Source: Sedimenticola hydrogenitrophicus (GTDB lineage: Bacteria > Pseudomonadota > Gammaproteobacteria > Chromatiales > Chromatiaceae). Taken from it: DNA of 64,000 nt. The translations under genes and the position numbers were made by a program. The stretch is taken from positions 111,323 to 175,322 of the forward strand of contig NZ_JAQGEI010000004.1 in the NCBI RefSeq assembly GCF_029017505.1, written 5' to 3'. Position 1 is the stretch's first letter; every line of letters starts with the position of its first letter. The notes beneath the pieces are model-generated. The model saw nothing but the letters and a program-made list of their open reading frames with translations, searched no databases and was not told the DNA's origin. Below are positions 31,797 to 41,018 of this stretch, in pieces.

Positions 31797-33377
31797 ATGG
31801 AACTTCAGAATATAAGTGAGCTTGAAAAAGCGACCAGTAAAGGCCGACAGGAGCTGTTTCGGATCGGTGTAGCCCTGCTCTTTATCGTGGGTATTATGCT
31901 GTTTACCGTCATGCGCGGGGGAATGGATACGCCGGGGCACGTGATGTTGCTGGTCGCCGCGGTGATCGGCGGCTACATGGCCATCAACATCGGCGCCAAT
32001 GATGTGGCCAACAACGTGGGTCCCGCCGTCGGTTCAAAGGCCCTGACCCTGGGGGGGGCGATCATTATTGCCGCTGTGTTCGAGGCGTCCGGCGCCTTGA
32101 TCGCCGGTGGCGATGTGGTCGGCACCATCAAAAGTGGAATTATCGATCCGTCCGCGATTGTCGGCACCGACACCTTCATCTGGCTGATGATGGCCGCGCT
32201 GCTTGCCGGTGCACTCTGGCTGAATATCGCAACAGCACTGGGTGCGCCGGTATCGACCACCCACTCCATTGTCGGCGGGGTGCTTGGCGCGGGTATTGCG
32301 GCCGGCGGCGTCGGTATCGCCAACTGGGACAAGATGGGGGCCATCGTCGCCAGCTGGGTCATCTCCCCGGTCATGGGGGGGGTGATCGCCGCCGCCTTTC
32401 TGTTGTTGATCAAGCGAACCATTACCTATCAGGCGGATATGATCGCGGCGGCCAAACGCATGGTGCCCTTGCTGGTAGGGCTCATGATCTGGGCGTTCAC
32501 CACCTATATCGTCCTCAAGGGATTCAAGAAAATCTGGAAAGTGGAATTTGGTTCCGCCGTCCTGATCGGCCTGGCGACGGGTGTCGCGGTCTTCTATCTG
32601 GTCCGTCCCCTGATCTCCAGTGTGGCCGGCAGATTGCCCAACGAGAAGCAGAGCATCAACAAGCTGTTCACCCTGCCGCTGATTTTCGCCGCCGCCTTGC
32701 TGAGTTTTGCCCACGGGGCCAATGATGTGGCAAATGCCGTAGGCCCGCTGGCCGCGATCAATGATGCCATCGCCCATGGCGGTATTGCCCAAAAGGCCGC
32801 CATCCCGCTCTGGGTGATGATGGTGGGGGCGCTGGGTATCGCCGTGGGCCTCGCCCTGTATGGTCCGAAGCTGATCAAGACCGTGGGCAGTGAAATCACC
32901 GAACTGGACAAAATGCGGGCCTTCTGTATCGCCATGGCCGCGGCGGTGACGGTGATTTTGGCTACCCAGCTCGGGCTGCCGGTCAGCTCCACCCATATCG
33001 CCGTTGGTGGTATCTTCGGTGTGGGATTTCTGCGTGAATTCATCAAAACCAGCTATGCCAAGATGGTCGAGGAGATCAAACTGCATCATCAGGAGGATGA
33101 TCCCGATGCGATCGAGGCCTACCTGATGGATTTCAAAAAGGCCTCCCTGACCCGCAAGGGTGAAATACTGGCGGAGTTGAAGGAGCGGGCGAAAACGCAA
33201 CACGACGCACCCCTGACCAAGAAAGAGCGGAAAGGTCTGCGCAAGGTCTATCGGCATGAGCTGGTGAGGCGTTCAGCCCTGCTGAAGATCGCGGCCGCCT
33301 GGGTTATCACCGTACCGGTCTCCGGACTGATGGCGGCGCTGCTCTATTTCATGATTCGCGGGATGATGCTGCCCTGA
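31797..33377 (+). CDS. pit: Inorganic phosphate permease, PiT/PHO4 family
   Basis: 526-residue cation-coupled phosphate transporter with about ten to eleven membrane helices. The two duplicated family signatures are intact: GANDVANNVGPAVGSKA near residue 62 and GANDVANAVGPLAAI near residue 308. VSTTHSIVGGV and VSSTHIAVGGI are the paired re-entrant segments. A cytoplasmic charged region (about 420-495) precedes the last helix. No PhoU-like gene is adjacent and no clear Pho box was seen. Confidence 0.93.
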   Translation: MELQNISELEKATSKGRQELFRIGVALLFIVGIMLFTVMRGGMDTPGHVMLLVAAVIGGYMAINIGANDVANNVGPAVGSKALTLGGAIIIAAVFEASGALIAGGDVVGTIKSGIIDPSAIVGTDTFIWLMMAALLAGALWLNIATALGAPVSTTHSIVGGVLGAGIAAGGVGIANWDKMGAIVASWVISPVMGGVIAAAFLLLIKRTITYQADMIAAAKRMVPLLVGLMIWAFTTYIVLKGFKKIWKVEFGSAVLIGLATGVAVFYLVRPLISSVAGRLPNEKQSINKLFTLPLIFAAALLSFAHGANDVANAVGPLAAINDAIAHGGIAQKAAIPLWVMMVGALGIAVGLALYGPKLIKTVGSEITELDKMRAFCIAMAAAVTVILATQLGLPVSSTHIAVGGIFGVGFLREFIKTSYAKMVEEIKLHHQEDDPDAIEAYLMDFKKASLTRKGEILAELKERAKTQHDAPLTKKERKGLRKVYRHELVRRSALLKIAAAWVITVPVSGLMAALLYFMIRGMMLP

Positions 33378-33420
33378 GGGCTTGGTGCCGCTCCCTGCGG
33401 ATCCACATCCCAGCTCCTGG

Positions 33421-33488
33421 GTGGGTTAGGCGCACCTGGCCCAGGGCATGATTGTTTGCATTGCACCGTGCGCGCCGTAACCCACCCA
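33421..33488. repeat. gtgggttaggcgcac repeat
   Basis: Palindrome ending cgccgtaacccaccc, same family as 23902 and 29399. It lies between convergent genes. Confidence 0.7.
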
Positions 33489-33553
33489 ACGATTGCGGGT
33501 GATGCCGCGAGATCGCAGGTCGGATCAGCGTAATCCGACGAATAAGCTGGATG

Positions 33554-34156
33554 TCAGGTTTCCGGGCGGGATGGATATGGGGGTAAGTCGTCATCCTCAA
33601 CGATCGCCAGTCGGCTGATATCCGGCAGTTCGGCGGCCTCCCTTTTTATCTGGCAATCTTCCAGGGTGCCGCTGTTGGCCGGGGCCAGTTCAAGGCCGTT
33701 GGTATCGATTCCGCGGGGCGCTGGCGGTGGGGTCTCGTCCAGTACGGCGCCCGGGTTGGCCAGGGATAACCCGCTGATATCGGGTAGCGGCGCGGGCGTT
33801 ACGGCCGGGGCACAGTCAATCAGGCTACCGCTCCTGGGAGGAAGCAGGGTCATTTTCTCCTTGCTTTGCCGCTCCACCGGTGGGGCTGCAGCCGCGGCCG
33901 GCCGGGGGGCGTCGGCAACAGGATCCGCGGACTGGATCTCCACCAGTGCGCCGGCGTTTCTGAAGGCGACCCGGTATTTGATGGCGGTCTCCTGATCCAC
34001 GCCACTCTTGACCTTCACCGAGCTTCCCGAGAAGAGGTATTCAAGCTGCTCGCTCCGGGTGTTGAAGATCCGCGCAAGCTCTTGCTTCACCGCCGCCGGG
34101 TCCGCCCCCTCCACGGTCTTGCCTGAAAAAAAGATGTCGTAGCATTGTACGGGCAT
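33554..34156 (-). CDS. Unknown protein with duplicated short motifs
   Basis: 200 residues from ATG 34156 (ggaag upstream). Residues 1-78 form a compact domain (CYDIFFSGKTVEG, then LFSGSSVKVKSGVDQETA and YRVAFRNAGALVEI) found at the start of various gammaproteobacterial proteins; its function is unknown to me. Residues 100-200 are proline-rich and look disordered. They contain two copies of a double motif: SGSLIDC (109-115) with LPDISGLSL (124-132), and SGTLEDC (162-168) with LPDISRLAI (177-185). There is no membrane segment. The paired motifs suggest short docking peptides. Confidence 0.7.
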   Translation of the reverse strand: MPVQCYDIFFSGKTVEGADPAAVKQELARIFNTRSEQLEYLFSGSSVKVKSGVDQETAIKYRVAFRNAGALVEIQSADPVADAPRPAAAAAPPVERQSKEKMTLLPPRSGSLIDCAPAVTPAPLPDISGLSLANPGAVLDETPPPAPRGIDTNGLELAPANSGTLEDCQIKREAAELPDISRLAIVEDDDLPPYPSRPET

Positions 34157-34306
34157 ATCGCTGTCTTCCTTCAGTCGGTCTGGATGGTGCTTGTCTGAAG
34201 GCAAGTATAACCGCAAGTGGAGGAGAAGATCTGTGCAGCGCTGTTGATGTTGAGCGCGTGCCGGCGTGGCCCTATTTTCAAACGCCTGCCGCTCCGGCCG
34301 GGGATA

Positions 34307-34762
34307 TCAGTACTGCTGTTTCTCGATCACTTCGTAGCCGCTGCTCTCTTTCCAGCCCCAGGAGTAGGTGCGAAGATTGAGCAGCGCATTGGTCTCCGCG
34401 GCGGCCGGCGACTGGTTGCTGAAACCGCAGCCATAACTGGTGCGTTCCCTGCCGGTATTGGTGCGATAGCGGGTTTTGACAATGATCATCCAGCCATGTT
34501 GGTTACTGCTGTTGGATTGGGGGAACACATATTCATAACCTTTCGCGTGCAGTGCCTGCTTCGCCTTTTCCATGGCATGGCCAACAGAGGGTTCCCCGAC
34601 AGCCCATTCTATGGCGAGGGAGTCTCCCAGCTTTTTGGCGATGACACAGGCACTGCCGCCGCTCTTTTGCGGACCGCCGGTTGCGTTGGATTGGCCGTTG
34701 GCCGTCAGGGCGATACAGAGCAAGGGCAACAACAGGCGGCAGGCGGTGCTCTTAACAGTCAT
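34307..34762 (-). CDS. Secreted protein of unknown function
   Basis: 151 residues with a Sec signal peptide (hydrophobic residues about 8-20, cleavage near ANG-QS). Two cysteines (SACVIAKK and SYGCGFS) could form a disulfide. It lies downstream of a periplasmic thioredoxin-like gene on the same strand, 23 bp away, which suggests a shared transcript and possibly an exported cysteine-containing substrate. No family recognised. Confidence 0.7.
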   Translation of the reverse strand: MTVKSTACRLLLPLLCIALTANGQSNATGGPQKSGGSACVIAKKLGDSLAIEWAVGEPSVGHAMEKAKQALHAKGYEYVFPQSNSSNQHGWMIIVKTRYRTNTGRERTSYGCGFSNQSPAAAETNALLNLRTYSWGWKESSGYEVIEKQQY

Positions 34763-34785
34763 TAAAGTCCGTATTGGTCAGGATG

Positions 34786-35286
34786 TCAGTGTCCAGACCG
34801 ACTGTCGAGTGCCTCGATAGCTGCCTGGATGGATTGATCAACATAGTAATAGTACATATCGGGGGTCTGAATGCCGACCATTTTGGCGGTCAGCTCTTTA
34901 CCGTCGGCATCCAGAAACAGCAGCGTCGGGGTGACCGAGGCCCGATAGTCGTAGGCCACGTTGTGGCTGTCTCTTGTCACCCCTTGGAAGTCAATCACGG
35001 TGGAGGCGCCATCGAGCAGCAGCTCGCGAATCAATAGGCGGTCGGCGTAATCGCCGCTGCGGATCATCGGGCCGATCACTTCGCGTTTGATCTGGATGCA
35101 GTAGCTGCATTCTTCTTGTGATACCAGCAGCAGTATCGCCTTCCGCGCTTTCCTGGCGGACTCACCATCAGCCTGCAGGTTGGCGGCGACCGTCACCGGG
35201 GCCAACGCGGCGTGCTCCCTCTCAGCATCGGCATGTAACGGCGCAATGAATAATAATACTGGAAAGAGTGCGGCCAGGTATTTCAT
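34786..35286 (-). CDS. Periplasmic thioredoxin-fold protein
   Basis: 166 residues with a signal peptide (cleavage near HADA). C60 and C63 form a CSYC active site within LVSQEECSYC, and the cis-proline strand is SVTPTLLFLDADG. This matches the SoxW/thioredoxin-2-like group of periplasmic reductases. The ATG overlaps the stop of the upstream gene by four bases (ATGA), so the two are translationally coupled. Confidence 0.82.
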   Translation of the reverse strand: MKYLAALFPVLLFIAPLHADAEREHAALAPVTVAANLQADGESARKARKAILLLVSQEECSYCIQIKREVIGPMIRSGDYADRLLIRELLLDGASTVIDFQGVTRDSHNVAYDYRASVTPTLLFLDADGKELTAKMVGIQTPDMYYYYVDQSIQAAIEALDSRSGH

Positions 35287-35813
35287 AGTGGTGTCAGTTT
35301 TCTCTTCAGCTCGCTGAGTGCCCGGTACTGGTCAAGCGGAATGCCGGCCTGTTTGAAATTGAGGGCATCGGGATAGCCGCTTGCCCGACGTGCCTTGGAC
35401 TCTGCCTCATTGACCCACTTTTCAGCCCAGAGTTTCAATGAATGCAGCAGCTCCGGGGATAGTCTCACCAACACCTGCTCCAGCAGTTGGTCGAATCCGT
35501 TCCGCGAAACAGACTGGTGTATTGCGGCCAGTGCGTTCCGGTCCCTGTTTTTCAGCGCCGGTTCAAGATTCTCGGCGTACTCGTTTAGCAGTGCCTGGCG
35601 TGTCTGTTCCGCATGGCCCTGGATGATGTTAACTATGTTGTTGAACGCACTGGTATATTTATCGGTTGCGGCATGTCGGATGATAAAACCCTCAAGAGCA
35701 ATCAGCGCCGAGTGCTTGCGATTGGTATTGGCGCTGCCGCGACGGAGTTCGGCACAGAACCGCTCAATCTGGTGCGCCGAGACCTGAAGCGTGATGGGTT
35801 CGTCAGCGGACAT
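35283..35813 (-). CDS. Helical cytoplasmic protein of unknown function
   Basis: 176 residues, mostly helical, no signal peptide. Segments such as LWAEKWVNEAESKARRASGY and LEQVLVRLSPELLHSLKLW have no recognised match. It is the first gene of a leftward three-gene run with the thioredoxin-fold and secreted proteins. The four-base overlap with the thioredoxin gene argues for coordinated production. Confidence 0.68.
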   Translation of the reverse strand: MSADEPITLQVSAHQIERFCAELRRGSANTNRKHSALIALEGFIIRHAATDKYTSAFNNIVNIIQGHAEQTRQALLNEYAENLEPALKNRDRNALAAIHQSVSRNGFDQLLEQVLVRLSPELLHSLKLWAEKWVNEAESKARRASGYPDALNFKQAGIPLDQYRALSELKRKLTPL

Positions 35814-35978
35814 GGGTTACCGATAGGGTTAACAGCGCGGAAAACGTTAGATCAAAATAAACTAAATTTCTGATTATAAGCAAGTTAATTTCGCGCGCCA
35901 TTGGGGATAACCGTTAGCCAGTTACGGGTGATTAGCGTACCCTGCAACGATCTTTTGGCTTGAACAGTAGGGATCCGG

Positions 35979-36239
35979 GTGAAACAGACCAGCAGGGCGC
36001 AGAAAGTGTCGTTCTTTATTGCAATCCTCTCTTATATCGCCGCAATCGGCTCCCTTTTTGGGGCCATTTATTATGCTGCAGAGCTGGGTGGTGATCACCC
36101 GGTGGCGGCCAGTTTTGGGGCCGCAGTGGTCTTTTTCGTGGGGGCGGGGATTGTTTTGCACGTAATCGGTCGGGTCGATCTCCCCAATCTGAAAATAAAA
36201 TCCACCCGGGAAAATGATGACGAATCCAAACTGAAATAA
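35979..36239 (+). CDS. Small two-helix membrane protein
   Basis: 86 residues from GTG 35979. Two hydrophobic segments (about 11-31 and 42-64) are followed by a charged tail (PNLKIKSTRENDDESK). No family recognised. It is divergent from the 35813 gene across an AT-rich spacer that probably holds both promoters. Confidence 0.62.
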   Translation: MKQTSRAQKVSFFIAILSYIAAIGSLFGAIYYAAELGGDHPVAASFGAAVVFFVGAGIVLHVIGRVDLPNLKIKSTRENDDESKLK

Positions 36240-36428
36240 TGGCGGATTCGGCCTCCCGGGCTGCGCGGTTGAGGCCGCCGCCGCGGATGGTCGGTTGCCG
36301 CACGCCCGGCGTTTCCAAAGTGTCCCTCCGCTGCCAAACGGATTTTTTTACCCCTTTAACTCCGATTATTCTCGCTGAGACGTCTAGAATTATACAGAAC
36401 AGTAGCTTAAGCAGTTGGGTGCGGATAG

Positions 36429-37193
36429 ATGAGTGTCGATGTCGCGCGGGAGAAGATGATGTTCACCATTGCCGGGGAGTGGCTGCGGCGCGGTTGGCAT
36501 GATTTCAGACAGGCTGCGGTTCTCAATATGATCTTCGCCGCGCTTTTTCTGCTGATTGGGCTGGCCATCGGCACGCTGCTTCTGTACCGCGGCTTCAGTC
36601 TGGTCTATTTTATTGTCGCGGGCGGGTTTCTTATCGTTGTCCCCGGCCTGGTCGCCGTCTATTACCATCTGGCGGAAAGGATTCACGGCGGTAACAAGCC
36701 CGGCTTTGTCGATATTACCGAGGGATTCAGGCAATGCCCGGTCTCTGTTCTGGTGATCGGGCTGGTCTCGCTGGTGATCTATCTGATCTGGATAACCGAT
36801 GCGCTCATCATCTATAGCGTTTACTTTGATTTTGTGTCGACGTCCCTGGCGGCTTATAAGGCCGACCCGGTACTGCGCACGGACGCCCTGGCATTTCTGT
36901 TGTTCGTCAGCTTCCTTGGCTTTGTACTCAGTTTCATCAGCTTTTGCGTGACGGCGTTTTCCATCCCCTACGCCTTTCAGAGGCGCTGCGGATTGGTGGA
37001 CGCGGTTTCTTTCAGTGTCCGGATTGTGTCGCACAGCCCCCGGCTCATGTTGTTCTGGGCTGTCGTGTTGGGCGGTTTGACCTTTTTTACCGTATTGTTA
37101 GCCTTGCCGCTGCTGCTGGTGGTATTGCCGGTGCTCGCCTACGCCAATTACGCGACCTACAGCGATATGCGGCAACTGATGGGGCCTGAATGA
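36429..37193 (+). CDS. DUF2189 family membrane protein
   Basis: 254-residue inner membrane protein with about six hydrophobic helices. The N-terminal GEWLRRGWHDFRQA segment and the FSIPYAFQRRCGLVDAVSFS stretch identify DUF2189, whose function is unknown. Family members often sit near respiratory genes; none is present here. ATG 36429 starts MSVDVAREKM. Confidence 0.82.
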   Translation: MSVDVAREKMMFTIAGEWLRRGWHDFRQAAVLNMIFAALFLLIGLAIGTLLLYRGFSLVYFIVAGGFLIVVPGLVAVYYHLAERIHGGNKPGFVDITEGFRQCPVSVLVIGLVSLVIYLIWITDALIIYSVYFDFVSTSLAAYKADPVLRTDALAFLLFVSFLGFVLSFISFCVTAFSIPYAFQRRCGLVDAVSFSVRIVSHSPRLMLFWAVVLGGLTFFTVLLALPLLLVVLPVLAYANYATYSDMRQLMGPE

Positions 37194-37278
37194 TGGCCTG
37201 CTTTTATTCAGCGCCCGGGAGAATTTGTGTCTGGATTTAAGTGACGTGGTTATCTTATTGTTTTATATTGAGACGTAA

Positions 37279-37504
37279 GAGTCTGTCGGACTTAACGCTG
37301 ATCTACTGCGGAAAAGCCGGATTTGGCCATATTTTCCGATCTTTCTCGTTTAATAGGTCCACTATTGGCCTCGAAAGATCGAAAAATCTGTCTCATTCAA
37401 TCGCCGGGAGCGATTGACGTGCCAACCCCGAAGGGGTGAAGCACAGGGATGTGCGGAACAAACCGGCTTTCCCTCGCTACGATCGGTCAAGCCCGACAGA
37501 CTCC
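37279..37504. mobile_element. 226-bp element with gagtctgtcggactt ends
   Basis: The left end gagtctgtcggactt (37279 onward) and right end aagcccgacagactc (to 37503) are inverted with one mismatch. Inside are a 95-bp AT-rich stretch and an embedded three-stem repeat (37398-37462). No coding capacity, so probably a non-autonomous element or IS remnant. The same end abuts the flgA stop at 2603-2623. It accounts for most of the gap 37194-37587. Confidence 0.65.
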
Positions 37505-37587
37505 TAACATTTACCGGGCTTCTTACCGGCCCGGGGAAGTCGCTGGACCAACAGAGAAATGGGTTTGCATAAAATCCAAATAAAATA

Positions 37588-39720
37588 ATGATCAGAAAGC
37601 CACTGTTATCTCTTCTGCTGTTGATTCCGTCAGCCTCGGCTTTTGCTCTGGGGCTGGGTGGTATCCAGGTTGACTCCGCCCTCAATGAGCCCCTGGATGC
37701 CAGGGTGAGGCTGATATCGGTCGAACAGATGGCGATCGACGACATCCGGGTGAGGCTGGCGGCGCCAAATGATTTTAAGCGGGCCGGCCTCGACCGGCCG
37801 TTGCTGCTGTCCAGGTTACGCTTCCAACCGGTTTTTCCAGAGGATGGCGACGCCTATATCCGGGTCAGCACGCGGGAGACCATCAGGGAGCCGTTTCTGG
37901 ACTTCCTGCTGGAGATCAGCTGGCCGCAGGGAAGCCTGGTCCGCGAGTTCACCATACTGCTCGATCCGCCCACATATCAACCGCCGCGGGCGGAGTCTGT
38001 CGCGGCGCCACGGGCGCGGCCTCAACCGGCGCCAAGCCGTCCTTCACCCGCCGCCACCAGCTACGGTCCGGTGCAGCGGACCGATACGCTGTGGTTGATT
38101 GCCGGAAAGGTTCAGCCCGATGCGCGGTTCTCACGTAATCGGATCATGATCGCCCTGTTGAAGGCGAACCCAGAGGCGTTCCACAGAGGAAACATCAACC
38201 TGTTGAAGCGCGGTGCGTTGCTGACCATCCCCACGCCCGGGGAGATGGCGGCGGTTACGGAGGCGGAGGCGCGTGCGGCCGTCAGGCAACAGATGGCGGA
38301 GTGGCGCGAGGGGCGTCGCTCCGCAACCGCGGCATCCCGACCCGGGCCGGAGGAACCGCAACCCGTAGCGGAGCGGCAACCCGCGGCATCCGAAAGCCAG
38401 CCGGGCGCTGACCAGCCGGCCGTGTCCACACCTGCCGCAGTGGAGGAGCCGGCCACGCCCGCGGCGGCTGACCGGGAGCTGACCGCCGAGGAGCGGCAAC
38501 GGCTTCGCGTGGTTGAGCCGGAGCGTAATTGGCAGGTCACCGAGAAGAGCGAAGCAGGCTATCCGGCACAGGAGAGCGACAAGCTGCGGGAAGCCATCAG
38601 GGATTCCGAACAGGAGCTGGTGGCCGTTCAGGAGATCAACAAGGACATCATCGAGCTGCGGGCGGCACTCGAATCCAAGGTGGATGCGCTGAAGAAGGCG
38701 CTGGCGGAGAAGGACGCCCAACTCGAAAACCTGCGCCAGCAGATTGCCCAGGCCGGTGGCACCGGGGGAAGTGTCAAACCGGAACCGGGTTCGGCCACGG
38801 ATGCTACAGGCACGCTGGCTGTGGCGGCACCGCCCCAAGGCAATGTCGCGGTATCCGCCCCCGTCACGGAGATCTCCCCGCTTGCCGCCGGCTGGAAGAA
38901 TGAGTACTGGATGATGCTGATGGGGGCGATTATCGTCATCCTCTCCACCTTGCTCCTGCTCAACCGGCGTGGACGACAGCGCGAGACCCGATTTGAAACG
39001 CCGGAGCTGTTCGAGATGTCCAGTGGGACCACCGCACCCGGTGAGAAGGGGTCTGCCCAACCGGCAGCGTGGGGTGACCAGCGGGCCGCCGCACCGATGA
39101 CGCCGCTAAAGGAGCCACTGGATACCGCGCCTCAGGATGCCGAGGCGCTGCCTGAAACGCGCAATGATGTCGCTTCGGTGTTGATGGAGGCAGATATCTA
39201 TCTGGCCTATCGCCGCTACAGTCAGGCCGAGTCCCTGGTGGAGGAGGCGATGGAACAGAATCCCGAGAGTCTGGAACTCAAGGCGAAACGTCTGGAGATC
39301 TATGCGTTCCGGCGTGACAAGAAGGCCTTCACCCAATACCTGGACCAGGTATATCCCGTGCTGATGCTCCAGGCACCGGAGCTATGGGAGAAAGTGGAGG
39401 AGATGGGCCGGCATCTGGTGCCGGAACATACGGCCTGGCAGTCGGACGCAACCACCGAGGTGATCCCACCGGTCGCCCCCGGGGAGTACCAGGAAGGGCT
39501 GGGTGAAGAGGCGGAGGAGGAGGAGCCTTCCGAGCTGGACCCGTTCGATATTGATATCGAGCTGGAGGATCTGGATATCTCCGGTGGGGAGAGTGAACCG
39601 GTCTCCTTTGATGACCTGATCAAGAAGGATTATCCGGCGGGGGAGGACGATATCCCCTCCATCGATATCGATGTTGACCTGGATTTCGATAATCTGGATG
39701 ACTTACCGAAGGATAAGTAG
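37588..39720 (+). CDS. fimV: FimV/HubP-like polar hub protein
   Basis: 710 residues. Signal peptide and FimV N-terminal domain (LGLGGIQVDSALNEPLDARV through LLDPPTY, residues about 20-130), then a LysM-like peptidoglycan-binding module (YGPVQRTDTLWLIAGKV and on, about 152-215). A long coiled coil (about 330-390), one membrane helix (about 437-455) and an acidic cytoplasmic tail with TPR-like FimV C-terminal repeats (NDVASVLMEADIYLAYRRYS) follow. Such proteins mark cell poles and position type IV pili, chemotaxis arrays and flagella. It is shorter than Pseudomonas FimV (over 900 residues). Confidence 0.9.
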   Translation: MIRKPLLSLLLLIPSASAFALGLGGIQVDSALNEPLDARVRLISVEQMAIDDIRVRLAAPNDFKRAGLDRPLLLSRLRFQPVFPEDGDAYIRVSTRETIREPFLDFLLEISWPQGSLVREFTILLDPPTYQPPRAESVAAPRARPQPAPSRPSPAATSYGPVQRTDTLWLIAGKVQPDARFSRNRIMIALLKANPEAFHRGNINLLKRGALLTIPTPGEMAAVTEAEARAAVRQQMAEWREGRRSATAASRPGPEEPQPVAERQPAASESQPGADQPAVSTPAAVEEPATPAAADRELTAEERQRLRVVEPERNWQVTEKSEAGYPAQESDKLREAIRDSEQELVAVQEINKDIIELRAALESKVDALKKALAEKDAQLENLRQQIAQAGGTGGSVKPEPGSATDATGTLAVAAPPQGNVAVSAPVTEISPLAAGWKNEYWMMLMGAIIVILSTLLLLNRRGRQRETRFETPELFEMSSGTTAPGEKGSAQPAAWGDQRAAAPMTPLKEPLDTAPQDAEALPETRNDVASVLMEADIYLAYRRYSQAESLVEEAMEQNPESLELKAKRLEIYAFRRDKKAFTQYLDQVYPVLMLQAPELWEKVEEMGRHLVPEHTAWQSDATTEVIPPVAPGEYQEGLGEEAEEEEPSELDPFDIDIELEDLDISGGESEPVSFDDLIKKDYPAGEDDIPSIDIDVDLDFDNLDDLPKDK

Positions 39721-39752
39721 GCATTCAAGGTAGAGTATTCAGGTCAGGGCGT

Positions 39753-40496
39753 TCAGCCACAGGTTTCCTGCAGGATCAGCCCATCGTGAATCCTGAGGCA
39801 GGAACCGCTCTGTTCATGCCAGTCCGCCAGCACATAACGTTGCGCCGGTTTACTATCCAGCTGAAACTCATGTAACGCCGGACGGTGGGTGTGGCCGTGT
39901 ATCAGCTGCCTGACCCGGTGTTCGCGCATGTAGCGCTCGACCGTCTGCTGATTCACATCCATGATGTCAGCCGATTTAAGTGAGATCACTTCACCGCTGC
40001 GGCGGCGGTACTCGGCGGCTAGCTGGACACGCTCCTCGATGCTCCGGGAGAGGAAGTCGCGGATGAATTCGGGGCTGCGCAGCAGCAGCCGTGCCTGCTG
40101 ATACTCCAGATCATCACTGCACAGCAGGTCACCGTGCATCAGCAGGGTCGGCTGCCCGCCCGGTTCCCCCACACCCAGCTCCACAACACAGGGGTCGGGC
40201 AACAGGCGAGCGCCGGTGGCCCGGGCAAAATCCTCTCCCAGCAGAAAATCCCGATTGCCGTGCATCACCGAGAGTCGACAGCCGCCGTCGCTCAGCTGGC
40301 GCAAAGCCCCGATCACCTCGGGTGCCGGCGGCAGGGTGTTGTCGTCGCCTATCCAGGCATCAAACAGATCGCCAAGGATATAGAGCGCGCCGGCACGGCA
40401 GGCCTGTTCCCGCAGAAAACGCAGGAACAGCTCCACGGTCCCGGGCCGTGCCTGGGACAGATGCAGGTCCGAGATGAGCAGGGTATCTTGCGGCAT
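39753..40496 (-). CDS. lpxH: LpxH, UDP-2,3-diacylglucosamine diphosphatase
   Basis: 247-residue lipid A enzyme that removes UMP from UDP-diacylglucosamine at the inner membrane. Metallophosphatase motifs: ISDLHL near residue 8, LGDLFDAWIGDD, MHGNRDFLLG and IHGHTHRP. It lies 12 bp downstream of a cytoplasmic cyclophilin gene, a common arrangement. Confidence 0.95.
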   Translation of the reverse strand: MPQDTLLISDLHLSQARPGTVELFLRFLREQACRAGALYILGDLFDAWIGDDNTLPPAPEVIGALRQLSDGGCRLSVMHGNRDFLLGEDFARATGARLLPDPCVVELGVGEPGGQPTLLMHGDLLCSDDLEYQQARLLLRSPEFIRDFLSRSIEERVQLAAEYRRRSGEVISLKSADIMDVNQQTVERYMREHRVRQLIHGHTHRPALHEFQLDSKPAQRYVLADWHEQSGSCLRIHDGLILQETCG

Positions 40497-40508
40497 GGCG
40501 TCGTTCGC

Positions 40509-40997
40509 CTATTCGCCGATGATCGCCTCCTCGATGATCAGATCCTCCACCGGCACATCCTGATGCCCCATGCGCATGGTGGTGTCGACGCTTTTCATCT
40601 GGTTGACCACGTCCATGCCCTCGACCACCCGGGCGAAGACACAGTAGCCCCAGCCGTCTTGGCCCGGATAGTCAAGAAATTTGTTGTCCGCCACATTTAT
40701 AAAGAACTGGGCGGAGGCGGAGTGGGGGTCCATGGTGCGTGCCATGGCAATGGAGCCGGTGACGTTGCTCAGGCCATTCTTGGCCTCGTTCTCGATTGGG
40801 GCGCGGGTGCTTTTCTCGGCCATTCCGGCCTCGAAGCCGCCGCCCTGGATCATGAAGTTGTTGATGACCCGGTGAAAAATGGTGCCGTTATAAAAACCGT
40901 CCCTGACATACTGGGCAAAGTTGGCGCTGGTGATCGGCGCCTTCTCCTCATCCAGTTCGATGACAATATCGCCGCGATTGGTTTTGAGAGTGATCAT
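40509..40997 (-). CDS. ppiB: Peptidyl-prolyl cis-trans isomerase B (cytoplasmic cyclophilin)
   Basis: 162-residue cyclophilin without a signal peptide. Catalytic-site segments [15 protein letters not shown] and [13 protein letters not shown] are intact. It probably forms an operon with lpxH. A periplasmic paralogue is encoded directly upstream. Confidence 0.94.
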   Translation of the reverse strand: MITLKTNRGDIVIELDEEKAPITSANFAQYVRDGFYNGTIFHRVINNFMIQGGGFEAGMAEKSTRAPIENEAKNGLSNVTGSIAMARTMDPHSASAQFFINVADNKFLDYPGQDGWGYCVFARVVEGMDVVNQMKSVDTTMRMGHQDVPVEDLIIEEAIIGE

Positions 40998-41018
40998 GTG
41001 CTGGCTTCCTGTGGTCTT

